From Neptunitalea lumnitzerae (GTDB lineage Bacteria; Bacteroidota; Bacteroidia; Flavobacteriales; Flavobacteriaceae), in assembly GCF_027924185.1 (NCBI RefSeq), contig NZ_BRVO01000001.1, positions 186,001-250,000 on the forward strand: a stretch of DNA of 64,000 nt. The letters run 5' to 3'. The notes below the pieces were generated by a model. It made no database searches. It worked only from the letters and a program-made list of their open reading frames with translations, and had not been told where the DNA came from. Numbering within the stretch: position 1 is the stretch's first letter; each line of letters starts with the position of its first letter. Made by a program: the position numbers and the translations under genes. This document shows, piece after piece, positions 1 to 9,885 of the stretch.

Positions 1-29
1 GCAGAGCAAAAAATATATCAATTTACAAA

Positions 30-58
30 CTCGTCTTATTTCAAGACGAGTTTTTTAT
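30..58 (+). terminator. Rho-independent terminator of a gene left of the window
   Basis: An 8-bp perfect stem (CTCGTCTT at 30-37 with AAGACGAG at 43-50) closes a 5-nt loop and is followed by six T residues. It would end a rightward transcript whose gene lies outside the window. No gene is visible in the first 161 bases. Confidence 0.8.
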
Positions 59-161
59 TTCATTCAGAAGAAAAATCAAGGTATTCAGAAAGTCACTCTT
101 ATTTATAATAGGTGTTGTGTGTTGTTTTGCAGTATAAAATCAATTATACAAAAAGAGAATT

Positions 162-3100
162 ATGAAAAAACTTTTACTCGTATTGCTTTTAGTTCTTACA
201 GGAACTTCGGTAAGCTTACAAGCGCAAAGTACTTATTATGTAAAGCAAGATGCTACAGGTACTGCCAATGGTACTAGCTGGGCAAATGCTTATACAACTT
301 TACAGCAGGCAGAGGACAATGCGCCTGACGGAGCTGATATATGGATTGCCGCAGGCACCTATATAGCAAATGCCAGCGACCGTAATGAACGTATCTTAGA
401 AATTAGCAACTCCCATAACTGGTATGGTGGTTTCAACGGTACCGAAACTCAATTAAGCCAGCGCGACCCAGAAACTAACGTAACTATTATTTCTGGTGAT
501 GCTTTAGGGAATGGTAGTGCCGATGCTAGTGCAGTAGCAGATAATGCGTACAACTTAGTACGTGTAAATGCTTCTGTTGATTTATTATTTGACGGACTGA
601 CATTTAAAGAAGCACACACTAATAGTGGTGGTGGATTAAACGGAAATGGTGGTGTAATCCAATTTGCTGGCGTTGAGAATTCAATAGAGATGAATACAAA
701 TGCCGTATTTAATAACTGTATTATTCAAAATAACTACTCCAATAACAATACGCTGTACTATATACAGGAAAATGCAACCTATTACGGTAGTGTAGATGTG
801 CAATTTAATGCTTGTAGCATTGTAAACAACCGTTCTTACTACCTATTTCAGGCTATTTATGACAGTTGGGATAATTCAAATTCTAGTTATGATACAAAAC
901 ACATTTACTTTACAAGTTGTTTAATAGCTGAAAATACATCTAGTACCCGTGGTATTTTTTTAATAGACCTAGCACTACCTTGTGACGTTCGTTTAATAAA
1001 CAACACTATTGTTAATAATACATATGCTTCTCCTCACTATTTAATTGAAAACGCTTGGGGAATAATGTCTACATTTCAGAACTCGGTTCAGTTATACAAT
1101 AACATTATTAACAAACCTTCAGGTTTAGATTTAACCAATAACGCAACTGCTATACCTAATGCTGCTAACAACATGGGTAACCACAGCTATTTTGGTGCAA
1201 ATAATGAGACGAATAGCAGTCTTTTTGAAGATTATAATAATGGAGATTATCATCTAGCTACTAATTCACCTGCAATTAGTGCGGCAAATAGCGCTTATTT
1301 ATTAACAAACATGAGTACCGATGCCGATAACAACCCTAGAGAATTAGGTAGTTTAGATATTGGAGCATATGAATATTCTAGTTGTGACATAGACAATATA
1401 GTAGTTACACCATTGAATACAACTAACTTAAATGTAAATTGGCAAGGAAGTCCAGAAGTTACTGCCCCTTACGAGTTAACTATTGTACCAACAGGTCAAC
1501 CAATATCTAGTGGTACAACTGTTACCGGAGTTACAAATACTTCTTATTTATTTTCAGGATTAACGCAAAATACAACTTACGATATTTACATTAACTACAA
1601 TTGTCCTAGTTACAACATACAAAATGTAGAAATGATTACAGCTACAACAGGAGTTGCATTTTTTGTAGATGCCAATGCTACCGGAAATAATGATGGAACT
1701 ACTTGGGCTGATGCATTTACAACCATAGATGCAGCTATTGCTCAAATAGTAGCAAGTACTACTTATTCAGTAATATATGTTGCTAAGGGAACCTATACTC
1801 CACATGCTACAGACCCTAGTATACCTTTAACTATTAACTTAGATAACCTTACTATACTTGGAGGTTTTGCAGGAACAGAGTCTTCTCTAAACGACAGAGA
1901 TAATAGCTTAATATTTACTACCAATGCCACAGTAATAACTGGGGATCTTTTAGGCAATGATATTACAGGAGACTTTACTAATAATAGAACTGATAACTCT
2001 GCTAATCTGCTTAATATTACTGCTAATGATGTTAGAATAGAAGGATTTATATTTTCTGGAGCACATGCCGATGGTACTAATAACCCTATTATTAACACTA
2101 ACAATAACAGTACTACCATTTCAGATTTAACGCTTAGATATTGTAAAATTACCGATAATTACTCATCAGGAGTTTTTATTGACTTCCGTAACTTTACAAA
2201 TACTATTGAGATGGAAAATATTGATATAGATTCAAATCTTTCAGAAAATGGATTAATGCTTTTACAAAGTTCTGGAAATGAAGAAATACAAGTATCACTT
2301 ACTAATTTTAAATTTACTAATAATACATATAGTTCTGATTGGGGTGGTATTTGGTTTAGAAGAGGTAACTCATCTAGTATAACAACTACCCTAACCAACG
2401 GAACACTGGTTGATAATTTAAATAGTTACAACGGTTCTGTTCCTAACCTTATCACGCAAAGCTCACCAATTGCTGAAGATAATGTATTAACAATTTTAAA
2501 TACCATTTTTTGGAATAATCAATATACAAGTAATGGTAATGTTCTTGTTAGTGATACCGATATCAGTAATCCTAAAAGTAATGAAGGTAATAGTCAATGG
2601 TTAATACTAAACAGAGATATTATTAATCTTGTTAATCCTAATTTTTCTCCGTACTCTACTATTTTATTAAGTGACAGCAATCCTAATTTAGATGCAGCAT
2701 ATATGCCTACTACTAATTCTGTAGATGTACTAGACATGGGAGTTAACAGCTGGAACAACTTAAATTTAGATCTTGCAGGAAACCCGCGTATTTCTAACGG
2801 AACCATTGATTTAGGTGCTTATGAGTATGCTACTGCTCCGGCAGATATCAATGCCCCTACCTTAGCGGTACAAGATATTACAGTATACTTAGATGCTAAC
2901 GGGCAAGCTACTATTACAGCACAAGATATTGATAATGGTACTACAGATAACACAACTGCTACAACAGATTTAACGTTAGCATTAGACATTACAAGTTTTG
3001 ACTGTGATGATCTAGGTACCAATACAGTAGTTTTCACTGCAACAGATGAGGCTGGTAATTCAGACAGTACAAATGCTACAGTAACAGTGGTAGATAACTT

Positions 3101-3572
3101 AGCACCTACTGTAACTACCTATGATGTAACGTTTGATTTAGCAGGAAACTCTTCTTTTACTATACCACCACAAGCTGTTCTTGATGCAGCTATAGACAAC
3201 TGTTCTGTTAGTAGTATCACAATAGACCAAGATACCTTTACTACAATTGGTACTTACACCGTTACCTTAACAGTAACCGACAGTAGTAATAATCAATCTA
3301 CTGCAACAGCTATTGTAACTATACAAGACACAATGGGATTAGAAGATGAAGAGTTAGAAACTTTAAAAGTGTACCCTAACCCAGCTACCACTGCAGTAAC
3401 TGTTACGGGAAGCGTGGAAATTGAAAAGTTACAACTTTTCAATTTACAAGGGCAATTAATAAACACTTCTTTCTCTAACAATATAGCAACTAACAATATA
3501 GCCCCTGGTATATATTTATTAAAAATACACGGAAACAATAAAGTAGTTACTAAAAGAATTATAAAGCAGTAG
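162..3572 (+). CDS. T9SS-sorted surface protein with duplicated beta-helix (choice-of-anchor Q) module
   Basis: This 1136-residue protein is probably exported and anchored at the cell surface. Residues 1-22 form a Sec signal peptide. Two homologous modules begin at about residues 24 and 501, each opening with a motif like YYV-x-AxGxxNGTSWAxAYTTL, then Asn-rich segments typical of right-handed parallel beta-helices, and each closing with xxDLGAYEY. A fibronectin-III-like stretch lies between them (about 410-495). Two HYR/Ig-like segments (about 895-1050) follow the second module. The last 80 residues are a T9SS type A sorting domain (VYPNPA, LFNLQGQ, PGIYLLKI). It appears monocistronic, with a terminator just downstream. 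Its ligand or substrate is unknown, since beta-helix folds of this kind occur in adhesins and polysaccharide-active proteins alike. Confidence 0.93.
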   Translation: MKKLLLVLLLVLTGTSVSLQAQSTYYVKQDATGTANGTSWANAYTTLQQAEDNAPDGADIWIAAGTYIANASDRNERILEISNSHNWYGGFNGTETQLSQRDPETNVTIISGDALGNGSADASAVADNAYNLVRVNASVDLLFDGLTFKEAHTNSGGGLNGNGGVIQFAGVENSIEMNTNAVFNNCIIQNNYSNNNTLYYIQENATYYGSVDVQFNACSIVNNRSYYLFQAIYDSWDNSNSSYDTKHIYFTSCLIAENTSSTRGIFLIDLALPCDVRLINNTIVNNTYASPHYLIENAWGIMSTFQNSVQLYNNIINKPSGLDLTNNATAIPNAANNMGNHSYFGANNETNSSLFEDYNNGDYHLATNSPAISAANSAYLLTNMSTDADNNPRELGSLDIGAYEYSSCDIDNIVVTPLNTTNLNVNWQGSPEVTAPYELTIVPTGQPISSGTTVTGVTNTSYLFSGLTQNTTYDIYINYNCPSYNIQNVEMITATTGVAFFVDANATGNNDGTTWADAFTTIDAAIAQIVASTTYSVIYVAKGTYTPHATDPSIPLTINLDNLTILGGFAGTESSLNDRDNSLIFTTNATVITGDLLGNDITGDFTNNRTDNSANLLNITANDVRIEGFIFSGAHADGTNNPIINTNNNSTTISDLTLRYCKITDNYSSGVFIDFRNFTNTIEMENIDIDSNLSENGLMLLQSSGNEEIQVSLTNFKFTNNTYSSDWGGIWFRRGNSSSITTTLTNGTLVDNLNSYNGSVPNLITQSSPIAEDNVLTILNTIFWNNQYTSNGNVLVSDTDISNPKSNEGNSQWLILNRDIINLVNPNFSPYSTILLSDSNPNLDAAYMPTTNSVDVLDMGVNSWNNLNLDLAGNPRISNGTIDLGAYEYATAPADINAPTLAVQDITVYLDANGQATITAQDIDNGTTDNTTATTDLTLALDITSFDCDDLGTNTVVFTATDEAGNSDSTNATVTVVDNLAPTVTTYDVTFDLAGNSSFTIPPQAVLDAAIDNCSVSSITIDQDTFTTIGTYTVTLTVTDSSNNQSTATAIVTIQDTMGLEDEELETLKVYPNPATTAVTVTGSVEIEKLQLFNLQGQLINTSFSNNIATNNIAPGIYLLKIHGNNKVVTKRIIKQ

Positions 3573-3664
3573 TAATGTAAGTAAGTGCAGAACTTTATAA
3601 GTTCTACACACCGAGGAGCCTAAGTTGGGGGGATTACAAGGTTTGGGCTTCTCACAAATTAAAG

Positions 3665-3692
3665 AGCCGGTAATAGTATTACCGGCTTTTTT
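3665..3692 (+). terminator. Rho-independent terminator
   Basis: AGCCGGTAAT and ATTACCGGCT form a perfect 10-bp stem with a 3-nt loop, followed by a T run. It ends the transcript of the beta-helix surface protein. Confidence 0.9.
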
Positions 3693-3820
3693 ATGACTGT
3701 TACTCTCAGTTCTTTACATCAAAAAAAGCTCAAAATCAACACTTTAAAGATAAAATATCGTATCTTTATTATAGTATATAATCCCAAGTAAACAGAATAA
3801 TAACATTTAAACTTACTGTT

Positions 3821-6034
3821 ATGAAAAAGTTTTACTTGATACTATTTATAGCCTTAGCCAATTTGTTTATAGCTAATGCTCAAGCTCCTTTTATTACCAC
3901 ATGGACTCCAAATTCAGCTGACGGACTGGTAATCACAATCCCTACGCATCCTGCTTATACTTATAATTTTACCATTGATTTTGGTGATGGTACTATAGAG
4001 AATGCAACAAGTACCATATCTCATACGTATAGTACCCCAGGTACTTACACAGTAAGTATTTCTGGAGATTTTCCCTCACTATATTTTGAGTATCAAGGTA
4101 TACCCTTATCCAACAATGAATTGAAATCTGTTGAACAATGGGGAGATATACAATGGGCTACTATGGATAATATGTTTAGAGGTTGCTACCAGTTGAAATT
4201 AAATGCAACCGATTCACCAGATTTAAGCAACGTAACTAGTCTTAGACATATGTTCTTAGCAACAGGTATAGAAGATGGTGGTAATTTGAACTCATGGGAT
4301 GTTTCTACTATTACCAATATGCAAGGATTGTTTAGAAACTCTTCACATTTTAATCAACCTTTGGATAATTGGGATGTTTCCAATGTAACTAATATGAATG
4401 GTATTTTTTATCATACAAGAATGAATTACCCGCTAGACATGTGGAATATTTCTAATGTAACGGATTTAAGTTATTCATTTTATAACGCCATTTTCTTTAA
4501 TCAATCCCTAGACAATTGGGATACATCTAACGTAACTAATATGGAATATATGTTTGCAGATACCCACTATAACCTACCGCTGAATAACTGGGATGTGGCT
4601 AACGTAACCAATATGGAAGGTATGTTTATGGATATAGATGAATTTAACCAGCCACTTAACAATTGGAATGTTTCTAGTGTTATAAATTTTCGAAGAACTT
4701 TTAAAGGCTGTAAACAGTTTAATCAACCTTTAGATAGTTGGGATGTTTCCAATGTGGTTGATTTCTCTGAAATTTTTTGGAAAGCAGAAAACTTTAACCA
4801 ACCCTTAAATATGTGGATTATTAGCAGCGCTAATTCACTAATGGGAATGTTTAGAGATACAAACTTTAATCAACCTTTGGATAATTGGGACATTACTACG
4901 GTTACAGACATTTCATATATGTTTTGTGAAAATCCAAGTTTTAATCAACCGCTTAACATGTGGAATACTTCTAACATAACTAACATTAGTCACATGTTTT
5001 ATGAAGCTACTAGCTTTGCACAACCTCTAGATAATTGGGATACTTCGCAGGTTACAGATATGTCATATCTTTTTTGCAAAGCTTCAAACTTTAATCAACC
5101 TATTAATAATTGGGACACTTCACAAGTTACCAATCTAAGCGCTACATTCTATGTCAACACAAGTTTTAACCAGCCGCTAAATAATTGGGATACCTCTCAA
5201 GTTACAAATATGTCTTTAACATTTGCTAGTGCCAAAAATTTTAATCAGCCACTAGACAATTGGGACACCTCAAATGTAACTACAATAGAACGTTTATTTT
5301 CTAGTGCCACAAACTTTAACCAAAATATAAATTCTTGGAATGTAAGCAACGTTTCTGTCATGAGAGGTACCTTTGCTAATACTTCAAACTTTAATCAACC
5401 TTTAGACAATTGGGACACTTCACAGGTAATTTGGTCGAATAGTATGTTTAATGAAGCTTTAAGTTTTAACCAACCGCTAGATGATTGGGACGTTTCTAAT
5501 ATATCATCTATGACTTCTATGTTCGAAGGTGCATTATCATTTAACCAATCATTTGCTAATTGGTCTTTTAACACATCTATTAATTCTATGGGACGTTTTG
5601 TAGAAAACACAGCCATTAGTATAGCTAATTATGATAGTTTATTAGAAAACTTAGCCACTCATAATATACCTGGCACATTACTTTTTTCTAATGGACTTGA
5701 GTATTGTGACATTAATTCCAGAGACTACTTAGTAAATTCACTTGGCTGGACCATTACGGGAGATACAGTAGCCACAAATTGTAATTTAGCCACTGATAAT
5801 TTTGAACTAGAAGAAGACATACACATATACCCTAACCCAGTAAACAATGAATTGTTTATTACTAGCCAGAACAGGTTACAGATAAAACAAGTTACCATAT
5901 ATAATCTGCAAGGACAACGCGTGCTAAACACAAAAGCAAGTACCATGAATGTGAATACTTTGGCAACAGGAATTTATATGGTGCAAATAACCACTAATAA
6001 AGGTATTGTAACTAAAAAATTAGTAAAGAAATAA
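3821..6034 (+). CDS. BspA-like DUF285 repeat surface protein with PKD domain and T9SS signal
   Basis: This 737-residue exported protein has a Sec signal (1-20) and a PKD-like domain at about 25-90 (FGDG and HTYSTPGTYTV are visible). It then carries about 17 tandem repeats of 24-25 residues with the consensus FNQPLDNWDTSNVTNM-x4-F, which is the DUF285 / BspA-type surface repeat family. The last 75 residues are a T9SS type A sorting domain (IYPNPV, IYNLQGQR, ATGIYMVQI). DUF285 proteins are known surface proteins of commensal and marine bacteria, but the binding partner here is not readable. A flanking terminator and a 250-base upstream gap indicate a single-gene transcript. A TATCTTTA box near 3762 resembles the Bacteroidota -7 element but is one base off. 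Confidence 0.93.
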   Translation: MKKFYLILFIALANLFIANAQAPFITTWTPNSADGLVITIPTHPAYTYNFTIDFGDGTIENATSTISHTYSTPGTYTVSISGDFPSLYFEYQGIPLSNNELKSVEQWGDIQWATMDNMFRGCYQLKLNATDSPDLSNVTSLRHMFLATGIEDGGNLNSWDVSTITNMQGLFRNSSHFNQPLDNWDVSNVTNMNGIFYHTRMNYPLDMWNISNVTDLSYSFYNAIFFNQSLDNWDTSNVTNMEYMFADTHYNLPLNNWDVANVTNMEGMFMDIDEFNQPLNNWNVSSVINFRRTFKGCKQFNQPLDSWDVSNVVDFSEIFWKAENFNQPLNMWIISSANSLMGMFRDTNFNQPLDNWDITTVTDISYMFCENPSFNQPLNMWNTSNITNISHMFYEATSFAQPLDNWDTSQVTDMSYLFCKASNFNQPINNWDTSQVTNLSATFYVNTSFNQPLNNWDTSQVTNMSLTFASAKNFNQPLDNWDTSNVTTIERLFSSATNFNQNINSWNVSNVSVMRGTFANTSNFNQPLDNWDTSQVIWSNSMFNEALSFNQPLDDWDVSNISSMTSMFEGALSFNQSFANWSFNTSINSMGRFVENTAISIANYDSLLENLATHNIPGTLLFSNGLEYCDINSRDYLVNSLGWTITGDTVATNCNLATDNFELEEDIHIYPNPVNNELFITSQNRLQIKQVTIYNLQGQRVLNTKASTMNVNTLATGIYMVQITTNKGIVTKKLVKK
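4349..5572 (+). repeat. Tandem ~75-bp repeats inside the DUF285 gene
   Basis: About 16 in-frame units of 72-75 bp encode FNQPLxNWDxSxVTxM-type repeats. Several DNA blocks around 'tttaatcaaccttt' and 'gataattgggat' recur almost unchanged, so copy number could vary by slippage or recombination. Confidence 0.85.
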
Positions 6035-6090
6035 ACTATAATAACTAACAAATTAGCCTTTCAATTAGATTATACTTTACGAATCAAAAA

Positions 6091-6120
6091 AATCCGGTAA
6101 CTAGCTTATCGGATTTTTTT
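6091..6120 (+). terminator. Rho-independent terminator
   Basis: AATCCGGTAA pairs with TTATCGGATT (one G-T pair) across a 5-nt loop, followed by seven T residues. It lies downstream of the DUF285 surface protein gene. Confidence 0.85.
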
Positions 6121-6215
6121 ATACAAAATAGTCAAAAACACTATTATATTTAACACGGTAAGCTATAAAAATAAAAGTTAATTACTTAACTTTAAACTAC
6201 TTAAAACTATTCATC

Positions 6216-6719
6216 ATGAAAAAACTACTCATCTTTTCCTTTCTATTGGTTGCCAAATCCATTGTGTATGGGCAAGAAATAGAAGTACCTGTAAATCCTG
6301 TTTTTGAGTCTGAAGCTGATTATAAAGCCTATGAAACCAAAGTTTTAGAAGCTATAGATTGGGCTGCCTATACCCCAGTAAATACCGAAACCGACAAACG
6401 CAAAAAAGTAAATGCTTTTTTATTAGAATGGATGAGTGGTACCCCGTACATAGATATTGTTGTGTCAGACGGATTAGTACCCTACATGGAGCATCCCGAA
6501 TGCTTTATGGTATTTATGAGTGGATGGACCAAGTATAGCTTAACCCATAATTATACCAATAATGAGCTAGATTGTGCGCTTGCCGGCACAGAACATGTGA
6601 TTATATTCTACGAAAAAAATAAAAGCGCTTTAGGTAAAATAGGCTCCATTGAAAAACTTATAAAGCTGCAGAAAAAAGGAAAGCTTAAAAATTATATTGA
6701 AAAACAACTTGAGGGGTAA
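6216..6719 (+). CDS. Secreted hypothetical protein
   Basis: This 167-residue protein has a Sec signal peptide (residues 1-19, cleavage after the YGQ region). The mature part is mostly helical, with a Lys-rich C-terminus (about 145-167). I recognise no domain. Two Cys residues in the mature part (in the PECFMVF and LDCALAG contexts) could form a periplasmic disulfide. It starts at ATG 96 bases after the upstream terminator, so it probably has its own promoter. Function unknown. Confidence 0.8.
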   Translation: MKKLLIFSFLLVAKSIVYGQEIEVPVNPVFESEADYKAYETKVLEAIDWAAYTPVNTETDKRKKVNAFLLEWMSGTPYIDIVVSDGLVPYMEHPECFMVFMSGWTKYSLTHNYTNNELDCALAGTEHVIIFYEKNKSALGKIGSIEKLIKLQKKGKLKNYIEKQLEG

Positions 6720-6785
6720 CTTTTAAAGATTACAACTTTAAGTGGCATAGTATTTGGAATGTTCAGGGTACCTAATCAGTAATCT

Positions 6786-7445
6786 ATGAGACCACTATAC
6801 CTGTATACAACCCTACTTTTAGTTGTATTGGTGTCTTGTAGTACCCAAAAGGAATGGAGTACTGTAAAAAACACAACTGAATATAGGGATATAGCCAGAT
6901 ACTTAATAGAAAATGAGCATCCTTCTCACGTTAAAAAAGCTTGGAATACTTATTTTACTTTACGAGAACAAGAATGGAGTCAAAGTCCACCAGCTTGTTT
7001 TTTGAATACTATAGACATTTCAACAGATAGTGTAGCTCAGCTTTTTTTAGAATACAACACTATAAAGATTAATACTTTAAAAGACAGCCTACTAACAAAA
7101 TTAATAAAAAGAGATACATCTCGTATTCACTTAAGAAGCTATAAAGACCCCGATAACATGCTCAGAAAAGCTTCAAACTTTATGATAGCCATAAATATAG
7201 CTCCCAACACTCCACTTACATTACATAAAACAATTTTATCTAATGTACACCAAGCGCTAGATAGCTATAAAAATGGTCTTTGCATTCAATGGTTCGGGGC
7301 TTCTTATAACCAAACAGCTACCTACAAAAGAGCATGGATAGATAACTTTGTATATAACAAAATAACCTTCTTTAAAATGGGTAGAATACCACCGCCTCCG
7401 CCCCCACCTTTTAATCCTGATTATTCTTTGAAGCATTCTGAATAA
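6786..7445 (+). CDS. Putative lipoprotein, hypothetical
   Basis: This 219-residue protein has an N-terminal hydrophobic leader ending in a lipobox-like LVSC at residues 16-19, so it is probably an envelope lipoprotein. The rest is helical, with no motif I recognise. It ends in a striking run of eight prolines (PPPPPPPP, about residues 202-209) followed by FNP, as in flexible or wall-spanning tails. It lies 66 bases after the preceding secreted protein and may be co-transcribed with it. Confidence 0.78.
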   Translation: MRPLYLYTTLLLVVLVSCSTQKEWSTVKNTTEYRDIARYLIENEHPSHVKKAWNTYFTLREQEWSQSPPACFLNTIDISTDSVAQLFLEYNTIKINTLKDSLLTKLIKRDTSRIHLRSYKDPDNMLRKASNFMIAINIAPNTPLTLHKTILSNVHQALDSYKNGLCIQWFGASYNQTATYKRAWIDNFVYNKITFFKMGRIPPPPPPPFNPDYSLKHSE

Positions 7446-7552
7446 GTACTCTTTGAAAATTAGAAATAATGAAATGAAAGATTTTATTAAAACTTGTAAC
7501 ATTTTTACTACATTATCGTTTAATAAGTAGACCATCATATTTTAAACCTACC

Positions 7553-7987
7553 ATGAAAAAAACACTCCTACTATGCATTTCCCTCATAAGTATTGCAACC
7601 TTAACTACTAGTTGTGCCGAATTTTTTGAAGATTGTTTGTTCTGGCCAGCAAAACCCAATATTAAAACAGCTAGTATACCACAAGGTAACGTTAACACTT
7701 ATTACTATACTGAAATAGAAGCTGAAATTGAAAATGACCCCGACGATTTAAACTATTACTACGATTTTGATGTAGAAGGTGAATTACCTTATGGATTGGA
7801 ATATTGGACCTATGACAATATTTTAATTATTGAAGGCACCCCACAAGAAACAGGTACGTTTAGTTTTACTGTAGAGCTATATGTAGAGGCGCCATACCGT
7901 GGTAACGATGATGAATCGGACGATAACAATATCTGTTTAGGAAATGATATTACACATAAAACTTTTACACTTCGTGTTCCTAATTAA
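7553..7987 (+). CDS. Putative lipoprotein with Ig-like (cadherin-type) fold
   Basis: This 144-residue protein has a signal with a lipobox ending at Cys21 (TTSC). The mature part contains the pattern 'DFDVEGELPYGLEYW...GTPQETGTFSFTV', typical of putative Ig / dystroglycan-type cadherin-like domains (G-TP-x2-TGTF-x-FTV). It is acidic. It precedes the VanW-domain gene by 36 bases on the same strand, so the two may share a transcript. The role is unknown; extracellular binding or structural function is plausible. Confidence 0.8.
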   Translation: MKKTLLLCISLISIATLTTSCAEFFEDCLFWPAKPNIKTASIPQGNVNTYYYTEIEAEIENDPDDLNYYYDFDVEGELPYGLEYWTYDNILIIEGTPQETGTFSFTVELYVEAPYRGNDDESDDNNICLGNDITHKTFTLRVPN

Positions 7988-8023
7988 TTTTACGGAATTA
8001 CTACCTTAGTTTTTATTTTGTGT

Positions 8024-9763
8024 ATGCAACCTGAAAAGTCAGACAGAGAAGTATTAACCGAAAAGCACAGCTTTAAAAATGACCTTATTTTTAAAACTAA
8101 AATAAGTGTACTTACAGCAAAACGTTATTGGGCAAATACTTTACACAAAACTGTAGAATTTCCTTTTACAAATGCATTAGTAAATCAACCCGTGATTGCT
8201 TTTTCTGAAAGCGATTTATGGAATCCTAACGACACTAATGACAACTGGATTTTAACAGCAGGCAAAATTGAGAACTTACGGGTTGCCGCTAAAAAACTTA
8301 ACGGACTTGAGGTACCTGCCAATGAAATATTTAGTTTTTGGCAACACATTGGGAAACCTACCAAAAGAAAAGGTTATGTAGTAGGCCGTGAAATACGAGA
8401 AGGCTGTATAGTACCAACCATTGCAGGAGGCTTGTGCCAATTATCTAATGCCTTATACGATACAGCTCTTAAAGCAGATTTTGAAATTATTGAAAGGCAC
8501 CGACATACCAAAGTAGTAAAAGGTTCTTTGGCAGAACAAGACAGAGATGCCACTGTAAAATGGAATTACATCGATCTTAGATTTGTTGCCACTACCCCTT
8601 TTAGAATAGAAGTATTACTTACCAGCAACAAGCTAGTAGTTACCTTTAAAAGTACTGCTAAAGATACTAACCGTGTAATTCCTAGAATGGGGTCGCGTAC
8701 ATCGGTTTCACTTAACGATTGTTTTTCTTGCGGCAATACGGCTTGCTTTAAACACCCTAATAGAGTTGGTAACAAGCAAAAAAGCGGCATTACTACATAT
8801 GTACTAGATGAGTACTGGGAAGAGTTTAACAACTACTTAAAAGAAAATGCAACTACTACTGACTTTTACTTGCAACCCTTACCCGATAAAAAATATATTA
8901 AAACAAACCGATACCGTTGGAGTACACCAAATCATAAAAACACAAAAGCACTTACTTTTCAGGGGATTAACCGTGCTTTAAAAATGCGAAAAGGACTCAA
9001 GAAAAAACTAAACCCTTTTGAGCTTAGCTTAGATTTAGATAAAAAACTTGCAGAAGCAGCAGCAAAACGCATACCCATAGAAAGTACGCATTTAGTAATA
9101 CAACAAAACCTATTACCTTTTGTGTATGCTTCAGGTGCTTTAGGAGGTAGAACCTTTGATGTACTTATGACACGCTTACCTATGGAGTACCTACAAGAGC
9201 AGCTAGACAAGGCATTTGCTTTATACCCTAACAGTGAAACTCTGAAAGACTTTAGGGCACCCCATACGCTTATTGAACTAGAAAATAAAGCACTTACACA
9301 AGCCCAAACTATTATAACTCCTCACACAGGTATAGCTGCTTTATTTACCCATAAAACAAAATTAATTCCGTGGGTAAATCCTGCTAGTGTACTTAATACC
9401 CCAATAGGCAAACAAATACTTTTACCTGCTTCTGGTGTAGGCAGAAAAGGAGCTTATGAAGTAAAACAATTAGCAAAAGAGTTAGGTTTTGCCATTACCA
9501 TAACGGGCAAAGCTACGGAGTATACAAACTTCTGGGAAGATATTGAGGTTTCTTATTTTGATGGTGATTTTAGTACTATCGGCTTAGTCATATATCCTGC
9601 TTATGTAGAGCATCAACCTAGGCAACTTCTTAAGGCATTGGCGTATAACATACCAGTAGTTGCCACGCCTGTTTGCGGATTACCACCAAATAAAAACTTG
9701 CATATTGTTTCTATTGGAGATTATAATGCTTTAAAAGCAACGGTAACTACATTATTACCTTAA
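8024..9763 (+). CDS. VanW-family protein fused to a glycosyltransferase-like C-terminal half
   Basis: I start at ATG 8024, because the longer frame would need a TTG two codons upstream. Residues ~50-215 match the VanW family: a helical lead-in, then FSFW-x3-GKPTKRKGYVxGREI and TIAGGLCQLSNALYD, the conserved VanW core. The function of VanW domains is not established. A Cys-rich stretch (CFSCGNTACFKHP, ~residue 230) follows. The C-terminal part (~residues 280-579) looks like a GT-B glycosyltransferase half: a strand with LLPASGVGRKGAYEVKQL, then VEHQPRQLLKALAYNIPVVATPVCG. The usual EX7E glutamate motif is not evident. There is no signal peptide, so it is probably cytoplasmic. A role in surface glycan or cell-wall metabolism is inference only. 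Confidence 0.85.
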   Translation: MQPEKSDREVLTEKHSFKNDLIFKTKISVLTAKRYWANTLHKTVEFPFTNALVNQPVIAFSESDLWNPNDTNDNWILTAGKIENLRVAAKKLNGLEVPANEIFSFWQHIGKPTKRKGYVVGREIREGCIVPTIAGGLCQLSNALYDTALKADFEIIERHRHTKVVKGSLAEQDRDATVKWNYIDLRFVATTPFRIEVLLTSNKLVVTFKSTAKDTNRVIPRMGSRTSVSLNDCFSCGNTACFKHPNRVGNKQKSGITTYVLDEYWEEFNNYLKENATTTDFYLQPLPDKKYIKTNRYRWSTPNHKNTKALTFQGINRALKMRKGLKKKLNPFELSLDLDKKLAEAAAKRIPIESTHLVIQQNLLPFVYASGALGGRTFDVLMTRLPMEYLQEQLDKAFALYPNSETLKDFRAPHTLIELENKALTQAQTIITPHTGIAALFTHKTKLIPWVNPASVLNTPIGKQILLPASGVGRKGAYEVKQLAKELGFAITITGKATEYTNFWEDIEVSYFDGDFSTIGLVIYPAYVEHQPRQLLKALAYNIPVVATPVCGLPPNKNLHIVSIGDYNALKATVTTLLP

Positions 9764-9885
9764 TTTTTTATTTTTTAGGGGTTTCCCTATAACGTTTCTA
9801 GTGATTCCCCTCTACAGTAAGCCCAGAATACCCACTACTTTTGGAAAGTAAATACAATCAATTTCACTCACTTAAAGTTTTAATT

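Noticed and set aside
1560-3538. Minus-strand ORFs opposite the first surface protein
   Set aside because: Antisense shadows of a Thr/Asn-rich gene; their Val/Leu/Ser/Ile composition is the reverse-complement consequence.
7257-7698. Minus-strand ORFs over the lipoprotein genes
   Set aside because: They are antisense to two signal-peptide-bearing genes on the plus strand.
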